A DNA stretch of 64,000 bases from Blastobasis lacticolella (Eukaryota > Arthropoda > Insecta > Lepidoptera > Blastobasidae), in contig LR990051.1 of the NCBI GenBank assembly GCA_905147135.1, positions 17,079,115 to 17,143,114 of the forward strand. The letters run 5' to 3'. The number at the start of each line of letters is the position of its first letter. Positions within the stretch are counted from its first letter, which is position 1. The translations under genes were made by a program, and so were the position numbers. Shown piece after piece: positions 1 to 9,152 of this stretch. The notes beneath the pieces were generated by a model that saw nothing but the letters and a program-made list of their open reading frames with translations, did not search any database and was not told the DNA's origin.

Positions 1-50
1 ACGACCCAATGGCGGTCTAAACAATCGTCCAACTAATAATTAGTAATTAT

Positions 51-109
51 CGAATAGAAGCCTTATTGGAAGGTAATTCACCTTCGCCTTCCAATAACGC
101 TTCTATCCG
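51..109. repeat. 23-bp imperfect inverted repeat (hairpin)
   Basis: Arms 51-73 and 87-109 pair at 21 of 23 positions around a 13-base spacer. The only mismatches are 53/107 (A/C, a G.U wobble on the minus strand) and 62/98 (C/C). It could be a foldback MITE remnant or a transcribed hairpin. The rest of 1-424 shows no gene and no repeat I recognise. Confidence 0.75.
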
Positions 110-424
110 AAATCTCTCCGGTAGACTTCCAAAAAACAAATAATCTATTAATCAAGCTAGGAAGCATTATGGGCAGCAATAAAGGGGGCGTGGGGGTGCG
201 AAATTAATAAATCCATTATTACACAATGTTCCCGCAACCGGGCTTTTTCTGTCGGCGACAACCCTGGCGATTTATTGCAAGTGGCCGGGTGTGGCGGGGC
301 GTGGAGGTATGTAGGTGTCACGCTGATTACAAGTTTTTTGAAGTTTATCTTTTTAGAGATATAGGCTACTTTCTTTAAGCAAAAAGCTAATAGACACTAT
401 ACCTCAGGCAGAAGACATGCATTG

Positions 425-548
425 CTATCTAACGAGGCAACGCAGCTGGCTTTCTGGGCAACATTCCGGGGGATAGCGGTGTGGATCAATTTTTTTTTTG
501 TAATATTTTAGTGTAATTGTTTTTTATTCATTTATTACTTATTTAAGG
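425..548 (+). repeat. LINE 3'-end-like repeat, copy 1
   Basis: A segment with CTATCTAACGAGGCAACGCAG followed by a T-rich tail ending TTTAAGG recurs diverged at 48497-48657. The T-rich tail and dispersed copies suggest a LINE 3' untranslated end. The parent element is not identified. Confidence 0.55.
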
Positions 549-562
549 TCGTTGTAAATATG

Positions 563-863
563 AAAAATGAAAAAGTATTTATTGAATTAGGATTACGTTA
601 ATTAATCTCTTTTCAAAAGTCAAAAATCTAACGGAAAACAAAGGGAAGTTAAGCGAGCTCATCCAGGTAGGGGGCGACGCATGCAGAGCGATCAGCGCGC
701 GCGAGGGCTTACTCCGGCGAGACACCGGGCACCGATACGCGCCACGCACATAACCGCCTAGGCGAACCATATGCGGCGCGCGCCCGGCCCCAGCCAGCCC
801 GCCGGCGCTCACACCCGCACGCCCCAGCCGGCCTACCCGCGTCGCGCCCTGAGCTCGGAACAA
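563..863 (-). repeat. LINE/SINE 3' fragment with GC-rich body
   Basis: On the minus strand a GC-rich stretch (about 660-863) runs into a tail containing GATGAGCTCGCTTAACTT and an AATAAATA motif. The tail (563-664) recurs in opposite orientation at 15421-15533, so it is a dispersed element. The long frame across it has no recognisable domain and is treated as non-coding. Confidence 0.6.
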
Positions 864-1089
864 ATAAGTAAAAAGAATGTCGTCTGTCTGTCAGTATGCC
901 GCTTCAGTTAGGAAAATGACCATCTGTGGGAAAAAGAAACGGCAAGAAACCCACAGGTACATTTAAATATGATTACATTGCATTGATACATTTGTCAATT
1001 TAATTTGAGTGAGCCTGTCTTGATTGGAATATGATGTGAACCTCTACAAATCGGTGAAGATAACTAAAAATAAAAATAAATTTCAAAAA

Positions 1090-1262
1090 CATAAAAAATG
1101 GCACAGCAAAAGCAGGCCAGTCCACCAAGGCAGCACCCGTTCACGAGCATGACGCAGGGCCCAGCCATCGTCCAATTCAACCATATTTGAGGGAAGAGAA
1201 CGACCCGACCCCCATGCTACCACCAGGCAGACTTTTAAGTGAGCATGCGCTGCCAATGCCGT
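1090..1262 (-). repeat. Dispersed LINE-tail-like repeat, copy 1
   Basis: About 140 bp recur almost unchanged in the same orientation at 56143-56283, around the shared core CCAGTCCACCAAGGCAGCAC. The minus strand can be read as a short protein segment running into a T-rich 3' end, typical of a truncated LINE tail. The same segment standing alone at 56 kb shows it is not part of the neighbouring 1.3-5.3 kb LINE. Confidence 0.65.
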
Positions 1263-1347
1263 ACACATTAAAAAAATATTTGTTATTCAATCACACATCA
1301 AATCATCCTCACTCAATTAACAAAATTATAAATTTATAAATAACTTC

Positions 1348-4219
1348 CTATTTCGAAGAGCTAGTAGTACACCATACATTTTTGTCATTGATATATTCAT
1401 CAATTTTATAATAGGCTTTTTTCATTAAAGTTAAAGGTGAAAACTCACCTTATCTTTAAATTGTAATTCAGGCAAATTAATAATACATTCAGGAATATGA
1501 TTATAAAATCTTATACAGTTACCCATGAAAGATGAATTTACTTTACTTAGTCTGAACAACGGTGTTACCAGTTTATTTTTGTTTCTTAAATTGACATTAT
1601 GAATATCTGTATTTTTAGCAAATTGGGTAATATGCTTTCTAACATACATAATATTATCAAATATATATTGACTTGAGAAAGTCAATACATCAATTTCTTT
1701 AAACAATTCTTTGAGCGAATTACGTCGACGTAATCCATATATTGCTCTTACAGCTCGCTTTTGTAGTTTGAAAATGATGTCACTATCAGCACACTTGCCC
1801 CATAGTATGATGCCGTATGACATAATACTATGAAAATAACTATAATAAACTAATCTAGCTGTATTCACATCCGTTAGCCTCCTTATTCGCCACACGGCAA
1901 ATGCAGCCGAACTTAACCTACTAGCCAATGATTCAATATGTGGGCCCCATTGAATTTTTGAATCTATATTAACGCCTAAGAAAGTAGTTTTCTCTACCAA
2001 CTCAAGTTGCGTTTTATCTAATATAACATTACATTGATTACTTTGTACATTAGGGAGGCAAAAATGAACGCATTTTATTTTTTTAGAGTTTAAGACTAAG
2101 TTATTAATCGTAAACCAATGAAGCACATTCTGAAGAACACAGTTTACTTCGTCTATATTATTATCTTTCCTATTAATTTTAAATATCAGTGAAGTGTCGT
2201 CAGCAAACAAGACTATACCAGCAATATTCTGCACCATGTATGGAAGGTCATTTATATATACAAGAAAGAGAAACGGTCCCAATATAGATCCTTGTGGCAC
2301 TCCAATGCTCACTTTCCCACCCGCAGATAACTCGCCATTTACATTTACTTTTTGAACTCTACCTTCTAAGTATGATTTCATCATTTCAATTTTAGTAATA
2401 GTGTTGAATGATTTACACAATCAAATGCTTTAGACAAATCGCAAAAAACACCTACTGCATTATGATGTTCTTCCCAAGCGCCAAAAATTTGTTGAATGAG
2501 GCTAATACCAGCTTCGGTAGTATTGCGGCCTTTTGTGAAGCCATATTGTTGTTGATGAAATAATTTATTACTGTTAAAGTGCACAATCATTTGACTTAAC
2601 ATGATTTTTTCAAAGATTTTACTGAAAACGGGCAGGATGGATACCGGTCTAAAATTATTCAAACTATTTTTACAACCTGATTTGAATAATGGCACCACTT
2701 TACTGATTTTCATGAGGTCGGGGAAAACACCTACTTCGACGCAAGCATTAAAAATGTAAGCTAAATACGGTGCTAAAATATCAAGAACAGTACTTATAAC
2801 TCTAACTGACATTCCCCAAATATCTTCCGTATTTTTCAACTTAATGCTTTTAAAAGCTTTAATGATAGTTTTAGCGTCTACTTCGGAATAACAAAAGCCA
2901 TTTTCACATGCACCTATATTTTCTTTTAACAAGTTTTCTGCACTAATTGGGCACGAGTTTAGCAGCGAGGTAGTTTTAATCGGTATTTCGGTAAAAATTT
3001 TTTGGAACAACTCTGCCACTTCTTTATTTGCGGTACTAGTTCCGGTTTCTGTTTTGATTTCATAATGTGTATCACGAGGCTTTGATTTCCCTGCCTCCTT
3101 ATTTATTACATTCCACACAGTCTTAGCCTTGTTTGAAGACGAACTTATAATTTTCTTATAATGCTGTGATTTTGCAATTAGACAAACTTTCTTAAACGTT
3201 TTTGAATATTTTTTGACATATTCTACAAAATCTTTATCATGGCAATAAGCTCGCTGACCGTATAGTTCAAACATTCTATCTCTGCTTTTGCGGATACCTA
3301 AAGTAGCCCAATCACTAAATTTAGATTTACAGTTACTTTTTATTCTTTTTTGCGTAAAAACACTTTGATAAACATTATTGACAGAATTGAACATATCAGA
3401 AAATAGAATGTTTGGGTCATGAGAATCAAGAGAAAGGCCGGCAATGGTCTCCGATAAGGCTTGTTTGAAGTGTTCAATTCTCCTTTGAGTAATTGGTCTT
3501 GTAATTATTTCATTGATATTACATTGTTCCGTAAAATCAAAAACAACGAATTGTCCACTATGGTCAGATCTTGTAAAATTTATAATAGCCTTTTCGTTGA
3601 CCTCGCAACAGCACAACACATTGTCGATGCAAGTCGCTGATGATTCTGTGCATCGTGTCGGCTCTAAAAATACATAATTAAGATTAAAACTACGAAATAA
3701 GCTTATTATTCTCTTACTAAACGTTGTTTTTTCTAGTAAATTAACATTAAAGTCTCCACAAACGATTACCTTTTTTTTACACGTACAAAGTCTTTCTAAA
3801 ACTTGTTCCATAGTTTTTTCAAAAATCTCAAAATTTTCATTGTATGGTGGCCTATACACACAAAGTATGATGCACTTTTCTAGCTCTACGCAGGATAACT
3901 CAATCTTATGTTCAACTGAGAGGCCAGAAACATCTTTCCGGTCTTTCGATTTAATATTTTGCCGTACTGCAATTAATGAACCACCACGGGAAATAGATTT
4001 CCGATTAAAACAACTAATTATATTATAGTTAGATAAATTAAATGACATCTCAGATTCTCTCAGCCAGTGCTCAGTTAAACATAAAACTTCTACAGGAGTT
4101 TTCTTTAAATATAATTCTATTTCATGTTCTTTGCCAGAAAAACCTTGTATATTTTGATGAATTAATCGTAAACAATTCTTGGGCTTTTCTTTTGTCTTAA
4201 AATCTAGTTTAAAGAGCAT
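1348..4219 (-). pseudogene. LINE ORF2: endonuclease plus reverse transcriptase, with frameshifts
   Basis: Starts with ATG at 4217-4219, overlapping the ORF1 stop. The endonuclease domain comes first and looks intact: HQNIQGF, CLTEHW (Glu), YRPP, VCGDFNVN (Asp/Asn), ATCIDNVL and TRSDHSGQ (Ser-Asp-His). The RT follows: FRPVSILPVFSKIFEK, QYGFTKGRNTT, DLSKAFDCVNHSTLL, then GVPQGSILGP and the catalytic FADDTS. Just after KAFDCVNHS the frame shifts and about ten codons seem missing before KSYLEGRVQ (2381-2420). Near 1430-1440 a second shift hides the true end, which continues in another frame (KKAYYKIDEYIND) to a stop at 1348-1350. Motifs are well kept, so inactivation looks relatively recent. No RNase H is visible. 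Confidence 0.9.
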
Positions 4220-5316
4220 CCTTTGTCCTTAGATGATAACATGCAGGAGCCCTGGTCAATCCTACTTACGCTAATATTGTTATAACAATTAATATTATAA
4301 GCTAACAATGTAGCAATATACTTTTTGTCCTTTTCCTTGAGATACAATGTATCATTTGTACAAATAATATTTCCAACAAATTTGTTGATGTCAAAAAATG
4401 TAAATGCGTTACTATAACGAGTCAAATTATATAAACATGTATTCAGTCTATGAATACGTCTATTTAACTTAGGGTCATTATTTGTGTATGGGAAAGCACA
4501 CAAAGTAATTTTATTAAAATTATGGGACTGAATTTTTTGAAAACTCTACGATATCATTTCTAGTTATTCCCATGCTATTTCCGACCATTACTATAATATT
4601 GGTACGGTCTTCATTACATTGTTGACTAGCTACATTTATTATCTCATTAAATGATCGGTTTGGCAAACAATGATTACAAACAGATTTATTGACATCATTA
4701 CTTATTAATATGCCCATGCCTTTGCCAAGCGAATCGGAATATATTATAGTGCGTATTGGACTCTTTGCCGTGTCCGTAGTGCCCGCCAATCTCGTTGTCG
4801 CCACGACGGCCGGGGCGGCTGGGGTCTTGTGAGGCCTGACGACCGCGGGCTGGATGTGGGCCGCGGGGGCCGTAGAGCGCGTCGATCTCCTTGCTATGGT
4901 GGCATAGGAGGTGGCCGCAATAGCCGGTGCGTCTGTGGCCTTGAATGGCTCGTCGACCGCGGGCTGGATGTAGGCCGCGTGGGCTGTAGAGCGCGTCGTT
5001 CTCCTCGCAGCGGCGGCATAAGAGGTGGCCACGAAGGCCGGGGCGGCTGAGGCTTTGGGGGGCCCGCCGACAGCAGGTACGATGTGGGCCGCGGTGGCAG
5101 AGGTGGTCGCGACGGCCGGGGCGGCCGGGGCGGCCAACACCTTACACCCGGCGCCCGCGGGCTCGACGTTCACCGCAGGAGCCGCGGTGCTCGCAGCGTG
5201 CGCCTCGGGGGCGAAGACAATGTTTTGCGGCTGGGGCGCGGGGCGCTGAAGCTGCGAAGCGACACACTCACATTCCTCTTCTTTGGCAATATTTTGTCTG
5301 TAACTAAATAAATTTG
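4204..5316 (-). pseudogene. LINE ORF1: Ala-rich repeats plus SGNH-hydrolase-like esterase domain, frameshifted
   Basis: The frame is open from about 5316 and lacks an obvious ATG; a GTG at 5171-5173 is only an internal alternative. The N-terminal half is Ala/Pro/Thr-rich and contains 38-residue tandem units. The second half begins near IIYSDSLGKG, a GDSL-like nucleophile block, continues through IIVMVGNSMG and breaks in the T6 run at 4533-4538. In the next frame it resumes with TLCAFPYTNN and RLNTCLYNL and ends at 4204. Together these pieces resemble the esterase domain known from ORF1 proteins of CR1-clade elements. That domain is thought to act in the ribonucleoprotein; no enzyme activity is shown here. 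One frameshift makes the protein broken. Confidence 0.75.
4841..5090 (-). repeat. 114-bp tandem repeat inside ORF1
   Basis: The block starting GACCGCGGGCTGGATGT on the plus strand begins at 4841 and 4955, and a diverged third start is at 5069: an exact 114-bp (38-codon) period. The encoded units share ATSYA, ARR(S/T)TRSTA and IQPAV. The period keeps the frame, so the repeats lengthen the protein rather than breaking it. Confidence 0.85.
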
Positions 5317-5374
5317 TATATGGCTAGTTTCTTGAAGGTTTCAATGTCGTAACGGTCGGCAAACAATACTGCGG

Positions 5375-6520
5375 TTGGCTCGTTCCAAAGCGTGGTCATA
5401 CGAGGCAGGAAGTTTTGTGAAAATCGTACAGTGGTCGACCACTACTCATCCATGTGGCACACATACCTGGATAGCCGATTTCCTGAGAGATCGATCGCTT
5501 GGTGTGGTGGTCGAGGGTCAAGCATCCGACACAATGCCAATTGATGCCGGTGTGTGCCTCAGGGATCCATCCTCTCTGCAACACTTCTTTTGCTCCACAT
5601 TAACGGTCTGCTAAAGCCCAGCATCCTTGGGTACGCAGATGATAGCACTGTTGTAGAGAGGTACCTATCGAACGCGCGAGCTACTGGGGCTCAGGTCCGG
5701 GCCAGCAGAGAGGCATTACTCAGGCGCATCATGAGACCCTGAAGGCTGTGGCTGATTGGGGTGAAGCCAACCTGGTCAAGTTTAATCCTACCAAGACCCA
5801 GGCATGTCTCTTCTCAGCGAAACGTAGCCCTTTCCACCTAACACTGTCTTTCCGGGGTGAGTCGTTGCCTTTGGCCGACAAGTTGGAGCTGCTTGGTGTT
5901 ACCCTATAATCTGATCTAAACTTTGGACCATATGTTGAGTCAAGAGCCCAATTGGCTTCTAAAACACTTGAAGTCCTCGTCAAGGTGAGGAAGTACTTCA
6001 CACCTGAACAGCTTCTCAATTTAAACAAGCACAAGTCCGGTCATGTATAGAGTACTGTAGTCACCTCTGGGATGGGTCCGCCAAGTATCAGCTGGAAGCT
6101 CTTGACTCTATCGACAGACGTGTCAAAAAACTGATTGGTGATGATTCGCTTATCGAGTCTCGCCTTCTGGGTCTAGGATACCGTCGTCGTAGTGTATTCT
6201 TTTATCGAATTCACTTCGGTGAGTGCTCCCAGGAGCTCCACATCCTCGTTTTTATTATCGAACAACGAGGGAGACAAAAGATCGTCACCCATATATGGTA
6301 GACGTCCCACCATCTCGTACTTAGCGTTTTGCATCCACTTTTCTTATGGACTGGAACCCTCTGCCTAAGTCATTGTTCCCCGATAGGTATAACCTTGGGG
6401 TCTTCAAATCAAGAGCGAATAGGTATCTTCTAGGCAAACATACTACATCTTCGACCTCATCGTCGCTTTCCATTAGGTGAGTTGAGGTCAAATGCAAGCC
6501 TAATATTAATAAAAAAAAAA
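5375..6520 (+). pseudogene. Jockey-type reverse transcriptase, 5'-truncated, decayed
   Basis: Translated in shifting frames it gives WIADFLRDRSLGVVVEGQ, MPQGSILSATLLLLHINGLL, the catalytic GYADDS, WGEANLVKFNPTKTQ, KLELLGVTL, LASKTLEVLVKVRKYF, EYCSHLWDGSAKYQLEALDS, GYRRRSVFFYRIHFGECS and finally PLPKSLFPDRYNLGVFKSR. This is the order of RT palm, thumb and C-terminal region in insect Jockey elements. Endonuclease and ORF1 are absent (5' truncation). Several stops and frameshifts make it dead although the YADD box survives. It ends in an A10 tail at 6511-6520, marking the 3' end. It is transcribed opposite to the adjacent CR1-like element. Confidence 0.88.
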
Positions 6521-7300
6521 CATACAAAATAAAAAATTCCGTCGAATTAAGAACAGCCTCCTTTCTTGAAGTATATTAAAAACTTACAAGAGTATATAAA
6601 CTATCATTTTCGCACGTCTTTATAATTATAGTTCCCAAACATACAAAACTTAAAAGAAAATACAACACATGAAACGAATTTACGCTGAATACCCCAACGA
6701 CTTACTCCTTAAAGTTAGTTTTCGTATTAGATCGTCCAACAAAATTAATTCAAGTCGTGCTAGTCAGTCCGAGTGAAGAGGCTACTTTTCTGCGGCTTGA
6801 CTTTGAATACCAAAGGTCCACTAAGCTCCAAAGGGGACAAATCTCGGAAAACTTTCTAATGAGCCCTAACTCTTGGGTAAGTTAATTAACTAGTATATTA
6901 CTCATGATGTAATACAGTTGATAGTTCAAGCTGCTAGTTAAGGGATATCTATGGGATATCTGGATATGAAATTAATGGATGTATCTTTGTTTTCATTATC
7001 TAGCTAGCGATTTAAGAATTTTATAGCTTAATCATGTTCAAAATTTGTTAAAGTTAGAAGATCAGAACAATTTTGTACAGCAACGTAAATTCATTTGTTT
7101 GAATGTTTCAAATACTTAAAGGATTATTTGCAGTTTTATGTTTTTCATTTTATTCAGACGTTTGAATAACTTCAAAGTTGTCATGGCCACGGGTAGGTAT
7201 AGAAATGTAAGGTGGAATTTTGTCTTTAAAAGTAACAAAGACAAATTGATAAAGTAGTGGGGTAGTTTATCGGTAATAATATTGATAAACTACTCCACAG
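6521..7300. other. AT-rich unique sequence
   Basis: No coding signal, RNA gene or recognisable repeat is seen. Confidence 0.6.
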
Positions 7301-7500
7301 TACACTATCATCATCATCATCAGAGTGGTCAATCCTGACATCTGTCAGGGTCCGCTTTCCTACTTTTTCTTCACCACTGTGCCCGATCTGCGGCATCCTC
7401 GCGTCATAAGCCGTGCGCTCTCGCGCCTGACTCGGCGATGTCAATCCATCGCCTCCTGGGTCCCGCGCGGGACCATCTGAGCGATGAGGACCTTTTACCT
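7301..7500 (-). repeat. CAT-microsatellite-flanked repeat (family F7), copy 1
   Basis: A (CAT)n tract at 7307-7321 is followed by a GC-richer body with CTCTCGCGCCTGACTCGGCG and GCGCGGGACC. The body is recognisably related to 24642-24800, which has a diverged counterpart of both blocks, and weakly to 54862-54962. On the minus strand the element would end in GATGATGAT, like other lepidopteran LINE or SINE tails. Confidence 0.55.
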
Positions 7501-8327
7501 GATACAGGCATATTAAGGCAAATATTTCTCTCGTATCGATATCGAGAGGACATCGAGCACAACACAAAACAATTAAAGCCTCAGCACTAAACCTTGGTGA
7601 ACATCTACAGTAATCGGGAATCATATGGCCTACGACGGTTTAAGTACATTTTGATTAAATAGGATTCCGTTGCACGTCAAACACACTGGTGGTATCTTGT
7701 GTAATATCTAGCTGTATGTTGATAAGTATGATCCTCGAAGATCTCAATTACCAGATCCCACACAGGTGTAAATTGCCAACCATGTTCTAAAATTTTTTTT
7801 TTCCCAGATCATTCTCTATAGGTACCCATATACTTTGTTTTTGAATGAGGGCTTGGGGTTGTAATGATTTGGCTTGAATTCTTGTTAATATTTTTCAGAT
7901 TAAGCGTTTATTACAATAGACTTAACAAACCCCAACTGCTCAAACTGGATGGTGTTGGTGTCGGATATACGACGTTCAAATAACAGATACTTACATCACA
8001 TCAACCGCGAAAGGGATAATGTAGCAAAGTTGACGGCCCGCAATATGGGAGAGGCCGTATAAGTAATAGCCGTTACAGACATGGCTCGCTTTGTTTGAAT
8101 TAATGCGGTGGCTTAGGGACCGGAGTCCTTGACCTTCCACTTTTTAGGACGCCGCCATGATAAACTACTGCATTCCTGTCGTCGTATATATAAGATCTTT
8201 TTTTCAAAGAAAACTGAATGGTAAGAATAAATTGTCAAGAAGAAAGAAAAGACATTTATTACACAGAGCACACCACGACAGAATAACAGTTACAGTTACA
8301 GACAAAGGAAACATAAATAATTATAAT
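7501..8327. other. Non-coding, nothing recognised
   Basis: No reading frame with domain-like content and no repeat with a partner in this window. A short plus-strand frame at 8157-8366 runs into the repeat at 8328 and is not considered a gene. Confidence 0.5.
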
Positions 8328-8446
8328 CCGCGTCATGAAAGAAGCGACTTGTCAAATGGCAGTTGAGGGGATTTCGCGTAGGTAATCGCCTACTAAGCAA
8401 GTCGAACCACGTGACCCGCCAAGTCTCTTCTTATTTGACACTAGTT
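8328..8446 (+). repeat. 118-bp direct repeat, copy 1 (partner 13991-14108)
   Basis: CGCGTCA(T/C)GAAAGAAG starts both copies and GTCTCTTCTTATTTGACACT ends both, with over 80 percent identity by eye. GGGGATTTCGCG and CGAACCACGTGACCCGCCAA are shared inside. Same orientation, 5.7 kb apart. A MITE or LINE fragment is possible; the family was not identified. Confidence 0.8.
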
Positions 8447-8980
8447 GTAAACATCTAAGTCAATGCTTAGCATCCCATGCCACCGTAAATTCATCACTAA
8501 GGTAATGTATCACTAAGGTTGTAAACAAGCGTTCAGCTTGTCTAGCTGTAAGCAGTTGTCGTAGCCTATGGATGTTGGTCTGATACTTATCGTATCCATT
8601 TTTGCATTCTCTGTACCAAAGATCGGGACTAGTATATGAGTTTAGCCTCCAACTACTAAGCAGCTCAACGGCTCCTCTTTACCTTATTTCAAGGAAAATT
8701 TGTTTTTCTTCCTAATTATGGTAAATGTATTGTCAAATTTTACGCAGTCCCTAGAATTTCATCACCTTGTGTGCGGTTACCGTCATATAATCACCACTTT
8801 AGGTTCCTTAATGACCCGCTCATTTATAGCACTTCCATCTAGATCCAAGCCTTGACCGATTTCCCATTTACCCTTTTTCCCTTGGGCCACAACGGAATCA
8901 ATCTAAACTAGCTAATACCTCTTTAAGGCTGAGTATTCACTAGAGATGTGCGAGAAAACCGTGCGGTTCGAAAATGCATA
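8447..8980. other. Non-coding, nothing recognised
   Basis: Mixed-composition sequence without coding or repeat signal. Confidence 0.5.
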
Positions 8981-9152
8981 TCATCGTCTTGGCTTTAATT
9001 TCCCGGTTGTGCTCTCGTGCATTAAGACCTAGGGCCCGCCTTGACTATGATCTAGGACTTGCCAGGTCAGGTAATGACAGCGGAGCGACTGCCGTCTGAC
9101 TTCCGTTACCCTGTTGACAGAAGACCCTGGCCAGATTGCATCATGATTGGTG
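8981..9152 (-). repeat. SINE-B, 3' part
   Basis: Reads, in reverse, the 3' half of the commonest SINE here: TCATCGTCTTGGC, TTTCCCGGTTGTGCTCTCGTG, CCTTGACTATGATCTAGGA, GGAGCGACTGCCGTCTGAC. The tRNA-like head is missing. Confidence 0.8.

Larger units (their letters stand above)
1268..5320 (-). mobile_element. Non-LTR retrotransposon, CR1/Daphne-like, nearly complete but inactivated
   Basis: A minus-strand element with two ORFs in the usual LINE order. ORF1 (5316 to 4204) has an esterase-like domain. ORF2 (4219 to 1348) has an apurinic-like endonuclease and a reverse transcriptase. ORF1 and ORF2 overlap by 16 nt. At least three frame-disrupting lesions exist: the T6 run near 4533-4538, near 2385-2420, and near 1430-1440. 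The 3' boundary near 1268 is approximate (an A/T-rich run). The 5' end is probably truncated near 5320, since the ORF1 frame is open to there without a clear ATG. The clade is inferred from ORF1 architecture and RT motifs and needs a phylogeny. No target-site duplication was found. Confidence 0.85.

Noticed and set aside
579..863. 94-codon minus-strand ORF
   Set aside because: GC-rich frame inside a dispersed repeat whose tail recurs inverted at 15 kb; no domain.
4829..5311. Plus-strand ORFs rich in Gly/Arg opposite LINE ORF1
   Set aside because: They are mirror frames of the GC-rich 114-bp repeats on the coding minus strand.
7226..7624. 132-codon minus-strand ORF ending in DDDDD
   Set aside because: The Asp run is a translated GAT microsatellite and the body is a repeat shared with 24.6 kb.
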